From positions 1-64,000 of the forward strand of contig NZ_JAFNIH010000003.1 in NCBI RefSeq assembly GCF_019160155.1: a stretch of 64,000 nucleotides of DNA, in the 5' to 3' direction. Below the pieces are notes generated by a model. That model was not told the DNA's origin, made no database searches, and worked only from the letters and a program-made list of their open reading frames with translations. The DNA comes from Pinisolibacter aquiterrae (GTDB lineage: Bacteria > Pseudomonadota > Alphaproteobacteria > Rhizobiales > Ancalomicrobiaceae). The position numbers were made by a program, and so were the translations under genes. Positions 1 through 8,018 of this stretch are shown piece after piece. Numbering within the stretch: the stretch's first letter is position 1; each line of letters opens with the position of its first letter.

Positions 1-64
1 TGCCGGCCTCGTGCTCCCTCAACACGCCGATGATCTGCTCTTCACTGAAACGGCTGCGCCGCAT
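1..64 (-). CDS. IS3-family transposase OrfA, N-terminal fragment
   Basis: The reverse strand from an ATG at 64 reads MRRSRFSEEQIIGVLREHEA and then runs off the left edge. This is the typical start of the OrfA helix-turn-helix protein of IS3-family elements (IS407/ISRj2-like), which binds the element ends and, after frameshifting into OrfB, forms the DDE transposase. Only 21 residues are visible, so intactness cannot be judged. The start lies 60 bp inside a recognisable terminal repeat at 104-124, the spacing expected for an IS end. Confidence 0.75.
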   Translation of the reverse strand, partial: MRRSRFSEEQIIGVLREHEAG

Positions 65-124
65 GGTCCTGCTCCTGGTGAAGGACCAAACTTATCCGTG
101 GCCGGAATGACGGGGAGCACGTCA
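1..124 (-). mobile_element. Terminal end of an IS3-family insertion sequence
   Basis: The outer end at 124 reads inward (reverse strand) as TGACGTGCTCCCCGTCATTC, with the TGA tip and the GTGCTCCCC core seen in many rhizobial IS3 elements. OrfA begins 60 bp further in. The other end, the rest of the transposase and any target duplication lie outside the window. The IS sits next to the integrase gene within the integrated element. Confidence 0.65.
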
Positions 125-169
125 CTCGCAGCCCGGCGGTGCATATTCCCGAGACATTAGAACTGCCCC

Positions 170-1432
170 ATGCCTGCAAAGCCCAAAGGCGCTCGCCTCT
201 ATCTAGAGCGAGAGCGCCGCTCCAAAGACGACAAGCTCATCGCCTCCGCCCGCTGGATCATCCGCGACGGAGAAGTTCGCGTCAGCACAGGCTGCGCTGA
301 AGGCGAAGTTGGCCGGGCAGAAGCAGCTCTCGCAGAATACCTGAAGCGCAAGCACGAGGCGCAGCTCACCCTGGAGGTGACCTCGGCTCAGGGCGACCGT
401 CGCGCCCCGGCCGATATCCCGATCGCCGACGTCCTGAGCCTCTACGTCGACCACAAGTCGGAGGACGGGCTCGCGTCCCTCTCCGACATGATGCTCAGGG
501 TCGGTTCGCTGAACGACTGGTGGGGGAACCGACCCCTGTCGAGCATCACGATCCTGACCTGCCGCGAGTACCTGAAGCACCGGCTCGAACAGCCGAACCG
601 CCGGGTCATGACCGAGCGCACCGGCACGCCGCCGAAGCCGATCAAGCCCGCCTCCGTCCGGCGCGAACTCGAAGACCTCCAGGCCGCCGTCAACTACCAT
701 CGCAAGTGCGGCCTCTGCACCGAAGTCGTCTCCGTCTGGCTGCCGCCCAAGGCGCCGCCGAAGACGGCCTATCTGACCGAGACCGACGCGGCGAAGCTGC
801 TCTGGGCGATGTGGACGATGCGGGAGGCGCAGAAGCGGAACCGCAAGGGCGAGAACGCCGGCACCGCGCAGCCGACGAAGAAGTACACCGGCCGGCACCT
901 CGCCCGCTTTCTGCTCGTCGGCCTCTACACGGGCACACGGGCCTCGGCGATCTGCGCCGCCTCGTTCTGGCGCGAGCCGGGTCGCTCCTGGGTGGACGTC
1001 GACCGCGGCCTCTTCTACCGCCTCGCCGACGGGCAGCAGGAGACGAAGAAGCGCCAGCCGCCGGTGCGCATCCTCCCGCGCCTCCTTGCCCACCTGAGGC
1101 GTTGGAAGGCACAGGCAGAGGCGGAGCGGGCTCTCGCCCATCGGGAACACCGGGAGCCGCGCTTCGGCAACGCCGTCGTCGAGTGGCAGGGGCAACCCAT
1201 CAAGTCGGTACGCAAGGGCTTCGCCAGCGCGGCGCTCAAGGCCGGGCTCGATCCCAGGATCGTCACCCCGCACATTCTCCGCCACACCGCCGCGACCTGG
1301 ATGATGCAGCGGGGCAAGCTCACGGTGTGGGACGCCGCCGGCATCCTCGGCATGACGGTCGAAGTGCTGGAACGCCACTACGGCCACCACCGTCCAGACT
1401 TCCAGCAGAAGCTCGACGGCGCCTTCAAGTGA
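170..1432 (+). CDS. Tyrosine-type site-specific recombinase (integrase)
   Basis: A 420-residue phage-type integrase that would catalyse integration and excision of the element through a 3'-phosphotyrosine intermediate. The C-terminal catalytic domain carries Arg257 (in TGTRAS), His368-x-x-Arg371 (HILRH), His403 and the nucleophile Tyr404 (RHYGHH), so the R-H-R-H-Y set looks complete. The N-terminal half (about 65-185) looks like the helical core-binding domain. Length is normal. It is followed by four 12-bp direct repeats and by a tRNA-Pro 3' fragment, the likely attachment site. The substrate tRNA is read from the sequence; its activity is inferred. Confidence 0.9.
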   Translation: MPAKPKGARLYLERERRSKDDKLIASARWIIRDGEVRVSTGCAEGEVGRAEAALAEYLKRKHEAQLTLEVTSAQGDRRAPADIPIADVLSLYVDHKSEDGLASLSDMMLRVGSLNDWWGNRPLSSITILTCREYLKHRLEQPNRRVMTERTGTPPKPIKPASVRRELEDLQAAVNYHRKCGLCTEVVSVWLPPKAPPKTAYLTETDAAKLLWAMWTMREAQKRNRKGENAGTAQPTKKYTGRHLARFLLVGLYTGTRASAICAASFWREPGRSWVDVDRGLFYRLADGQQETKKRQPPVRILPRLLAHLRRWKAQAEAERALAHREHREPRFGNAVVEWQGQPIKSVRKGFASAALKAGLDPRIVTPHILRHTAATWMMQRGKLTVWDAAGILGMTVEVLERHYGHHRPDFQQKLDGAFK

Positions 1433-1437
1433 GGCGG

Positions 1438-1485
1438 TTCCCCGGCAGCTTCCCACGCAGCTTCCCCGGCAGCTTCCCCGGCGCC
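1438..1485 (+). repeat. Four tandem 12-bp repeats downstream of the integrase
   Basis: Units start at 1438, 1450, 1462 and 1474. Units 1 and 3 are identical (TTCCCCGGCAGC), unit 2 differs at two bases (TTCCCACGCAGC) and unit 4 at two (TTCCCCGGCGCC). The array begins five bases after the integrase stop and lies about 105 bp before the attachment core. Direct repeats at this place are typical of arm-type integrase binding sites or excisionase sites, but this role is only inferred. Confidence 0.75.
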
Positions 1486-1589
1486 GTCAACGAAATCAAA
1501 GGGTTACAGGTGGCCGCAAATGGTCGAGGAAATTAACTGCACAGCCCGAAAGACCAACTGAAACAGTCACTTAGTATCCTTGCTCCCAA

Positions 1590-1636
1590 CGTTCGGGACG
1601 AGGGGGTCGCAGGTTCAAATCCTGCCACTCCGACCA
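1590..1636 (+). other. Attachment site: 3' fragment of tRNA-Pro (anticodon CGG)
   Basis: The sequence contains the anticodon loop TTCGGGA (anticodon CGG), the 3' anticodon strand CGAGG, the T arm (GGTTCAAATCC) and the 3' acceptor strand ACTCCGA with an encoded CCA. The 5' half is absent: nothing in the 30 bp before 1590 pairs with the acceptor or the anticodon stem beyond the last CG. The fragment is thus not a functional tRNA gene but the duplicated crossover segment left by integration; the complete gene should be at the other end of the element. Confidence 0.8.
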
Positions 1637-1862
1637 CCGCTCAGCCCTGTCCCGGAGGGCTTTTTCGAAAGACGTCGTCTGGCGAGATGCGCCATCGCGA
1701 TCGAGCGAAATCGACGTGGTTCGCTTCCGCGCGCGCCCGCGACGCGGTTTCCCGTCCGGATCGCTTCGACGTCACGTTTCGCCCGGACTTGATCTGGATC
1801 CTCGACACCCCGACATGAAGCGTGGTCGTCTGAGGACGGCGAAGTCACGGCGGGAGGCGGCG

Positions 1863-2306
1863 ATGCACATCCACGCAGTGTGTCCGCAATGCGGAACGAT
1901 CAATCGACTGGTCAAGGAGAAGCTCGACACCCATTGGCGCGAGGCGCGCTGCCCGTCCTGCCGGGCGCCCCTGTTCCCGGGGCGGCCGATCGGCGTCGAC
2001 GGGGCCGGTCTCGCCCGCCACGTCGAGCGTTCGGACGTGCCGCTGCTGGTCGACTTCTGGGCGCCGTGGTGCGGGCCGTGCAAGATGATGGCGCCGGCCT
2101 TCCAGGAAGTGGCGGCGCTCCTCGAGCCGAAGGTCCGCCTCCTCAAGCTCGACACCGAGGCCGATCCGGACGCCGGCGCGCGCTGGGGCATCCGCTCGAT
2201 CCCGACTCTCGTCCTGCTCGACAAGGGGCGCGAGGTGGCGCGCCAGTCCGGCGCCATGTCGGCGCCGCAGATCCTGCGGTGGATCGAAGGGCACGGCGTG
2301 CGGTAG
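1863..2306 (+). CDS. trxC: Thioredoxin 2 (TrxC)
   Basis: Cytoplasmic protein disulfide reductase of 147 residues. An N-terminal zinc-binding module with Cys7/Cys10 (CPQC) and Cys30/Cys33 (CPSC) precedes a thioredoxin fold with the active site WCGPC at Cys70/Cys73. The zinc module distinguishes TrxC from TrxA; the family is about 140 residues long. The ATG at 1863 has a purine-rich GGGAGGCGG ahead of it; an upstream in-frame ATG exists, but the intervening sequence does not look like protein. In other bacteria trxC responds to oxidative stress; no OxyR site was recognised. A GC hairpin follows the stop. Confidence 0.92.
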   Translation: MHIHAVCPQCGTINRLVKEKLDTHWREARCPSCRAPLFPGRPIGVDGAGLARHVERSDVPLLVDFWAPWCGPCKMMAPAFQEVAALLEPKVRLLKLDTEADPDAGARWGIRSIPTLVLLDKGREVARQSGAMSAPQILRWIEGHGVR

Positions 2307-2312
2307 ACACTC

Positions 2313-2331
2313 GGGGAGCGAGTGGCTCCCC
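2313..2331 (+). terminator. Hairpin after trxC, possible terminator
   Basis: Perfect 7-bp stem GGGGAGC/GCTCCCC around the loop GAGTG, seven bases after the trxC stop codon. No T-run follows, so intrinsic termination is doubtful; it may only protect the mRNA 3' end. Confidence 0.35.
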
Positions 2332-2471
2332 CGCATCGAACCGATTGATTTCGGTGCCGCTCTCATGTCAGTAACGAAGCTCACGGATCCGATGAGGGCG
2401 CCACGTGCCCTCGTGACAGAAACACGAGCCGGCCGTTCGGCGGTCGCTCGAGCCCATCCGAGAGCGGTTCC

Positions 2472-2717
2472 ATGTGCGTCGATCAGATCGTTCGAGGCTC
2501 CCCGGGGGTCTTCGACCCGACTCGTTGCCCCCTGCTCCAGGGATTGACCACCGAGGAGGCCGACCGCCTGATGGCGGTCGACCCGCGCATCCTCGCCTGC
2601 CGCAGCGCCGTCGCCAAGGGCGACACGACCGATCTCGATCCGTGCGTCGCCAAGATGGTCGACGCCTACGAGAAGCGCGCCGAGCCGCGTCCTCGACGGC
2701 CCGGCCGCGCCGCCTGA
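2472..2717 (+). CDS. Small hypothetical protein
   Basis: An 81-residue frame starting at ATG 2472. It is rich in charged residues with a helical, acidic middle (TTEEADRLMAVDPRIL) and three further cysteines. I recognise no family. There is a weak GAGAGCGG upstream of the ATG. The gene lies between trxC and the convergent glycosyltransferase, 28 bp from the latter's stop. Codon third positions look coding, but an alternative frame is also open over part of this stretch, so it could be spurious. Confidence 0.4.
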   Translation: MCVDQIVRGSPGVFDPTRCPLLQGLTTEEADRLMAVDPRILACRSAVAKGDTTDLDPCVAKMVDAYEKRAEPRPRRPGRAA

Positions 2718-2745
2718 GCCTCTCCCTCGTCCCGAAGCCCGCGCC

Positions 2746-3792
2746 TCAGGCCCAGGGACCGAGGCGCTCGATCAGAGCGCCGCGATCGGCTTCGGCTTGC
2801 GCGTTCCAGCGCGCCACGTTGGCCATGGCGTCGGCGGCGGCCTGAACGAAGACGTCGGGGCGCAGCACCATCGCGTCGATGACGCCGGCGGCGGCGACGG
2901 GATCGCTCGGATCGACGAAGCGCCCGGATTCGCCCAACACCTCGCGGAACACCGGCTTGTCCGGCGCCACCACCGCGAGGCCGGCGTATTGCGCCTCGAG
3001 CAGAGGCAGGCCCAGCCCTTCGTCGTGCGAGGTGGAGAGAAAGACGTGCGCCTCGGCGAGAAGCTCGCGCACCCGGTCGGGTTCGGCATAGCCGTGGAGG
3101 ACCACCCCCTCGCGCGCCTTCAGCCGCTCCGCCTCGCCGCCCCAACCGATTCGCCCGACGAGATGCAGCCGCGCGTCCCAGCCGTGGACACGGCGCAGCG
3201 CCTCGACGATGTCGGCGGCGGCGGCGAGATTCTTGCGCGGCTCGATGGTGCCGAGGGCGATCAGATCGAGCCGGCCGCCCTTGGTGACACGGCGCGAGGT
3301 GGCCGCCCGGGCCGAAGCCTCGGCGCCGATGGCGAAGACGTCGCGCACGGTCGGGCGATAGAGAGTGATCTCCGCATCCGGCCGGCAGAAGGCGCGCAGC
3401 TCGCCCGCCGTCGTCCGCGAATTGACCAGGAACCACGGCAGCGTCGTCACGGCGCGGCGGAAGGCCGGCGCCATGTAGAGCGCGGCGCGGCGGTTGAGGT
3501 CCTGCGGACGGGTGATCAGGAAGCAGTCGTGGACATAGGGCACGACGCGGCGTCCGAAGAGGCTCGCCGGGATCGACGGTGGGAACCCCGGCGCCAGCAG
3601 CAGGGCCCCCGGCGAGGCGGCGAGGCGGGCGGGGATCTCCAGCTGTTGCGCCAGGATCAGGCCGAGCGTGCCGCGCGAGCGGATCGGCGTGATCGGCAGC
3701 GGCGCCAGCGCCTCGGCGCTGAAGAGTTCCAGCGTGATGCGCTCGAGGCCGGTGACGGCGCGGCCCAGATGCGTGTGATCGACGAGGATCAT
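2746..3792 (-). CDS. Glycosyltransferase, GT4/family 1 type
   Basis: A 348-residue retaining glycosyltransferase with GT-B fold, expected to add a sugar from a nucleotide donor to a lipid-linked repeat unit at the inner membrane. The C-terminal half has the family signature: GTIEPRKN in the donor domain and an EX7E motif in HDEGLGLPLLEAQ near residue 257. There is no signal or membrane segment. The ATG at 3792 has GGGAGACGAC just upstream. It follows the co-polymerase gene by 20 bp and is probably co-transcribed with it. Donor and acceptor are unknown. Confidence 0.85.
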   Translation of the reverse strand: MILVDHTHLGRAVTGLERITLELFSAEALAPLPITPIRSRGTLGLILAQQLEIPARLAASPGALLLAPGFPPSIPASLFGRRVVPYVHDCFLITRPQDLNRRAALYMAPAFRRAVTTLPWFLVNSRTTAGELRAFCRPDAEITLYRPTVRDVFAIGAEASARAATSRRVTKGGRLDLIALGTIEPRKNLAAAADIVEALRRVHGWDARLHLVGRIGWGGEAERLKAREGVVLHGYAEPDRVRELLAEAHVFLSTSHDEGLGLPLLEAQYAGLAVVAPDKPVFREVLGESGRFVDPSDPVAAAGVIDAMVLRPDVFVQAAADAMANVARWNAQAEADRGALIERLGPWA

Positions 3793-3812
3793 GCGTCGTC
3801 TCCCGTTGGCGG

Positions 3813-6218
3813 TCAGGCGAGCGGGCGGCGGCGGGCGATACGGCGCGGCGCGGCCGTGATCTCCTCTTCTCGCGCCAGAACGACGAGGCCGTCGAAATGG
3901 GGCATGAGCCCCTCCATGACCTCGATCTCGTCGGAGGTCCGGCGGCTGGCGAAATCGCGCTCGTCGACCACCAGGATCATATGATCGGCGGTTTCGGCGA
4001 GGTCGAACAGCAGCGCGGCGGTCGGGGTGCGGCCGAGATGGACGACGATCGCCCCCGTCGCGGCGCGCAGGGCCGTCAGCATGTCGGCGACGTCGTCGGG
4101 ATGGCCCTCGGGATCACCGGCGGCGATCGCCTCGAGCGGACGCAGCAGCAGCAGCCCCTCGGCGTCGCGCACGCGCTCCCAGGGATCGTCGTCGGCGACG
4201 TCGTCGGGCAGTTCGATCGCTTCCGCCGCGGTGAAGACCGGATCGAGGGCGGCGTCCTCGTGGGCGAGATCGACCAGCGCCACGGTCACGCCCTCGGCGG
4301 CGGCGACGCGGGCCAGGCCATGGGCGAGCGCGGCGGTGGTCGCGGTCGGCACGGTGTTGGAGAAGATCACCCGGAGGCCCGGTTCGGACGAGAGGGCGGT
4401 CGAAAGACCGCGCAGGCGCTCGAGACCGTCGGCGTCGGTGGTGCCCTCGGCGGTGGTGGTCAGCGCGACCGGGCCGGTGCCGACCGCGCCGGGCATGGCG
4501 AGACGGGCGATGCGATCGAGCGACAACGGGAAGGTGACCCGGTGCAGGCCATCGGCCGGCGCCACCTCTTCCGCCCCTTCCGAAGCCGTCTCGGCCTCGG
4601 GCGGGGCGGCCGGTGCCGTTTCGGCATCGCCGCCCGCGGGCGTTTCGGCGAGCAGCGCGGCCGGTTCGGCCGGCGGGGTCCCGGCGGGGTCGGCGGCGGC
4701 GGCATCACCTTCGGCGACGGACGGCGCGGCGGGCGGTGGCACGACGGCCGCCGGCGCGACCACGTCGGGCGCGGTCGGCTCGGGCACCACGGCGGCGGGG
4801 AGCGGCGCCGGCGCGGCGGTGGCCGTCTCGTGCGGGGCGCCGTGCAGCAGGCCGCGTCCGCGATAGAGCGCCAGCGACAGGCCGAGGCCGAGGCCGGCGA
4901 CGGCGGCGAGCGAGAGGGCGAGCCGGGTGCGCGGCGAGAAGGGCTTCAGCGGGATCTGGGCGGGCGAGACGATGCGCGCGTCGGAGACCTGGGTGTTGCG
5001 CTGGAGGGTGGTCTCCTCCATGCGCGAGACGAAGTTCTTGTAGAGCTCGCGGCGGGCATTGGCCTCGTTCTCGAGTTCCTGCATGCCGGCGAGAGCCTGA
5101 GAGGCGTCGGCGAGGCGCGCCTGGGCGCGTTCGACCGCCTTGCGGGCGTTGTCCTCGTTGGCGCGGGCGACCTGATAGTCGAGGGCGGCGGTGGCGGCGA
5201 GCGACTTCACCTCCTCGCCGACCTGCGCCTTGGCGCGTTCCACTTCCGCCTGCGCGGTGGCGACGCGCGGGTGGCGCGGTCCGAGGGTCTGTTCCAATTC
5301 GGTCTTGCGGCGCATCGCCATCGCCGCCTCGATCTTGAGACGCGAGATCACCGCCGAGCCGATCGCGTCGGTCTGCGAGAGGACGGTCGGATCGCCGCTC
5401 TTGAGCAACTGCGCGAGGCGCTCGGAACGTTCGCGCGCCTCCTGGGTCTTGGTGCGGGCGGCGACCAGGGCCTCGTTGGTCTGGCGCAGGGTCTCCTCCT
5501 CGACGAGGTTGCCGCGCGTCATGGCGATGCCGTTGTTGCGCTTATAGTCCTCGACGCGGGCCTCGGCCTCGAGCATCTTGGCGCGCTGGTCGTCGACCTG
5601 ACGGGCGAGAAGCTCGTTGGCGTGTTCGATCTGCACGACCTTGGCATGGGCGAGACCGTCGACGAAGGCGGTGGCGACGGCATTGGCGAGGCGGGCGGCC
5701 TTCTCCGGCGACTTGGAGGAGACCGTCACGTCGATGAGGTTGTTCTCCTTGGGCCGTTCGACCAGGACCATGTCGGCGAGATTACGCACCGCGCCCGCCA
5801 CCGGATCCTCGCCGGTCTTGGCGGTTTCGGCCGGGCCCCAGATCTCTTCGTCGTCGACGAGGTTCTCCTTCTTGACCACGGCGGCGAGCGTGTCGAACGA
5901 CTTCACCAGCTCGAGCCGGGTCTCGACCCAACCGAGCTCGATGCCCTGCCCCTGGCGGGTGACGTCGTTGCCGACGATCTGCTTCTCGCGCGGGTCGAGC
6001 AGGATCCGCGCCGAGGAGCGCCAGACCTTCGGGCTCACCGTGGCGTAGGTCATCGCCAGACCGAGGAAGACCAGCAGCGTGAGAATGATCACCGGCAACT
6101 GACGGCGCAGGATGTGCAGCACCACGCCGAGGTCGACATGCTCGTCGTGGAGACCGACGCCGGGGGCGACGGTCCGTGGCGCCTTCGTCCGTTCCGTGTT
6201 CGTCCGCAAGATCGACAT
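3813..6218 (-). CDS. Wzz/GumC-like polysaccharide co-polymerase with degenerate BY-kinase domain
   Basis: 801-residue inner-membrane protein expected to control chain length and export of the locus polysaccharide. Order: cytoplasmic N-terminus, membrane segment 1 at about 42-62, Wzz domain, long periplasmic coiled coil (about 190-420), PxP region KPFSPRTR and membrane segment 2 at about 430-452, then an Ala/Pro/Glu-rich linker (about 455-575) and a C-terminal domain resembling the BY-kinase ATPase. In that domain the Walker A loop is replaced (SNTVPTATTAALAHGL, no GKS/T) and the Walker A' Asp motif reads ALVDLAHE; there is no Tyr cluster at the end. It is therefore probably catalytically dead. 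The gene shares its strand with the GT4 gene downstream. Confidence 0.85.
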   Translation of the reverse strand: MSILRTNTERTKAPRTVAPGVGLHDEHVDLGVVLHILRRQLPVIILTLLVFLGLAMTYATVSPKVWRSSARILLDPREKQIVGNDVTRQGQGIELGWVETRLELVKSFDTLAAVVKKENLVDDEEIWGPAETAKTGEDPVAGAVRNLADMVLVERPKENNLIDVTVSSKSPEKAARLANAVATAFVDGLAHAKVVQIEHANELLARQVDDQRAKMLEAEARVEDYKRNNGIAMTRGNLVEEETLRQTNEALVAARTKTQEARERSERLAQLLKSGDPTVLSQTDAIGSAVISRLKIEAAMAMRRKTELEQTLGPRHPRVATAQAEVERAKAQVGEEVKSLAATAALDYQVARANEDNARKAVERAQARLADASQALAGMQELENEANARRELYKNFVSRMEETTLQRNTQVSDARIVSPAQIPLKPFSPRTRLALSLAAVAGLGLGLSLALYRGRGLLHGAPHETATAAPAPLPAAVVPEPTAPDVVAPAAVVPPPAAPSVAEGDAAAADPAGTPPAEPAALLAETPAGGDAETAPAAPPEAETASEGAEEVAPADGLHRVTFPLSLDRIARLAMPGAVGTGPVALTTTAEGTTDADGLERLRGLSTALSSEPGLRVIFSNTVPTATTAALAHGLARVAAAEGVTVALVDLAHEDAALDPVFTAAEAIELPDDVADDDPWERVRDAEGLLLLRPLEAIAAGDPEGHPDDVADMLTALRAATGAIVVHLGRTPTAALLFDLAETADHMILVVDERDFASRRTSDEIEVMEGLMPHFDGLVVLAREEEITAAPRRIARRRPLA

Positions 6219-6359
6219 CGCGTTCCGCCGTTCGTCGTCCTCACGGCCGCCCGGGCCGGAGGATCACCTCACGTAGGGGCCGACGGCCTTCGAACGCATT
6301 CGACGCGGTCTCCCCAACTCGCGTTTCAGAAGACGCCAAAGCCTTTAACGAACCATAAA

Positions 6360-7940
6360 TCATGTTTCGAAAATGGCGGCCGCTTCCGGCGACGGACGTT
6401 CGGGGGTGAGATCGAGGCGGCGTTCGGCGCCGAAATCGGCGGCGCGGGCGAAGACGTCCATGGTCTCGATCCAGGCCGAGCCGGTCGCGACGCGGTTCCA
6501 CGTGTGGAGACCGAGGAGCGGCTTCGGCGTGGCGAAACGGGCGAGCACCGTCTCCGAAAAGCCGGTCTCGTCGAGGCGGTCGACCCGGGTCAGGGCGAGG
6601 CCGCAACCGTAGTCGAGCGAGGAGTCCTGGACCGGACGCAGGAGGCCGTTCGCGGTGGCGATCATACGGCCGGCCGGGCGCGCGGTGGCGACGTCGACCT
6701 TGACCGGAGCGGTGTCGAGCGGCGTCCAAGGCCCCTGGAGCGAGGGCGCGTGCCAGACGTGGAGCGCGTCCCAGCTCGAGCACCAGAGATCGCGCGAGGT
6801 ACCGAACATCCACCACCCGTCGCCGACCCGCTCGATCGTCGCGTCGCCGAGGTCGACGTCGTCGATCAGCACCGCGTGGCGTTCCCAGCGATCGGGCAAG
6901 GCCACCGCACGCCACAGCTCGACGGTGCGTCGGCCCGAAGTCTCCGGCACCATCCAGACCTCGCCGCCCTCGGCGAAGATCTGCGGATAAGAGAGATGGC
7001 ACGATTGTTCGAGGAAGGGGCGCGGCGTCGAGACGGCGCCGTCGGCGCCGATCTCGGCGACCGAGAGCACGCCGCGTCCGGTCGCGTAGGGAAATTCCTC
7101 GAGGAACAGCCAGGTGCGGCCGGCGTCGCGCCACAGGAACGGATCGGCGTAGAAGCGGCCGCCGTCGTCGGGCAGGAGATGGAACGGGGTCGGATCGCGA
7201 TGGGGGGCGAGCACCGGCGTCGCCGGATCGCGGCGGCGCCACATCACCCGCCAATCGGCCGGCACGCGCACCAGCCGATCGAGCTTGCGGGCGATCCGTG
7301 CCTCGAGCGAGCGGATCAGGAGCGCCGGCGCGACCATCGCCGAGCGCCGCGCCGGAGCGACCGCGTCGGCGAGGAAGCCCGTGGGCTCCCTCCCCTCGCG
7401 GCGCAGGCCGTCGATGGTGGCGAGGATCATGTGGGCGAGGCGACCGAGGATCTGCGAGACGGCGCGCAGCGTGTTGCGGCGGTCCTCGACCCCGACGGCC
7501 CAGCGGGCGAGCGCGCGGGGCGGCGCGTCCGGCGCGATCGTCTCCAGCTCGAGCACCGGCACCCGCCCGTCGAGCACGGCGGCGAGCGCGCCCTCGAGCG
7601 GCGGCAGGCCGAGAATGGAGGGACGCAGTACCGTCGCGCCGGGTCGCGCGGGAGCGTCGCCGGCGAGATCGATCACGAGATCGGGCGCCCGGCCGAGGCT
7701 CGGCACGGCCGGAGGCTCGACCCGATCGGCGGCGGTCTCCTCGTCACGGCCGACGAACAGACGCTCGAAGGCGAAGAGGCGGTCGAGCCCGGGCGGCGGG
7801 GCAGGCCGAGAGGTCGCGGCGGCGAGGCCGATGCTCACGCCCGGTTCGGCGGCGAGGCGCTCGAGGACGTGGATCTGCCAGCGGCGGAGTTCGGACGGAA
7901 CGTAATAAAAATGTACGCACAACGATTTTCTCTTCATCAT
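6360..7940 (-). CDS. Glucosamine inositolphosphorylceramide transferase-like (GINT1_N) protein
   Basis: 526-residue cytoplasmic protein. The second half carries the five-bladed-propeller pattern of the GINT1 N-terminal domain, with YADPFLW (about 259-265), WLFLEEF, SYPQIF and GDGWWMFGTSRD. Bacterial proteins of this type occur in polysaccharide loci and are often labelled formyltransferase- or GT-like; their reaction is not established. The first 230 residues are less conserved and look like a nucleotide-binding or formyltransferase-like half. The MMKRKS start is followed closely by the structured region. It is divergent from the GT4 gene at 8019 with a 78-bp shared promoter region. Confidence 0.65.
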   Translation of the reverse strand: MMKRKSLCVHFYYVPSELRRWQIHVLERLAAEPGVSIGLAAATSRPAPPPGLDRLFAFERLFVGRDEETAADRVEPPAVPSLGRAPDLVIDLAGDAPARPGATVLRPSILGLPPLEGALAAVLDGRVPVLELETIAPDAPPRALARWAVGVEDRRNTLRAVSQILGRLAHMILATIDGLRREGREPTGFLADAVAPARRSAMVAPALLIRSLEARIARKLDRLVRVPADWRVMWRRRDPATPVLAPHRDPTPFHLLPDDGGRFYADPFLWRDAGRTWLFLEEFPYATGRGVLSVAEIGADGAVSTPRPFLEQSCHLSYPQIFAEGGEVWMVPETSGRRTVELWRAVALPDRWERHAVLIDDVDLGDATIERVGDGWWMFGTSRDLWCSSWDALHVWHAPSLQGPWTPLDTAPVKVDVATARPAGRMIATANGLLRPVQDSSLDYGCGLALTRVDRLDETGFSETVLARFATPKPLLGLHTWNRVATGSAWIETMDVFARAADFGAERRLDLTPERPSPEAAAIFET

Positions 7941-8018
7941 CCTGCGCTATCCTCGCTCCGGCCCGCGCGACGAGCGACGTCTCGCGGCCTTCGACCCCGT
8001 CCGGTTCGTTCCTCCGCC

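Larger units (their letters stand above)
1..1636. mobile_element. Border of an integrated element (tyrosine integrase plus tRNA-Pro attachment site)
   Basis: A tyrosine recombinase gene (170-1432) is followed 158 bp later by a 47-bp 3' fragment of tRNA-Pro that lacks its 5' half. This arrangement is what remains at the distal junction of an element that integrated into a tRNA gene: the integrase brings a copy of the tRNA 3' end, and the intact tRNA is at the other junction. The element therefore probably extends leftward out of the window, and chromosomal core resumes after 1636 (trxC). Cargo cannot be seen. Confidence 0.6.

Noticed and set aside
1560-1636. Complete tRNA gene
   Set aside because: The acceptor 5' strand and D arm are missing; bases before 1590 do not pair with the 3' half. 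It is a 3' fragment.
3897-8018. Very long open frame antisense to the co-polymerase and GINT1-like genes, continuous with the GT4 gene
   Set aside because: Composition is Gly/Arg/Glu-rich as expected for antisense of GC-rich codons, no family features appear, and both antisense genes are clear. Only the part from 8019 is a gene.
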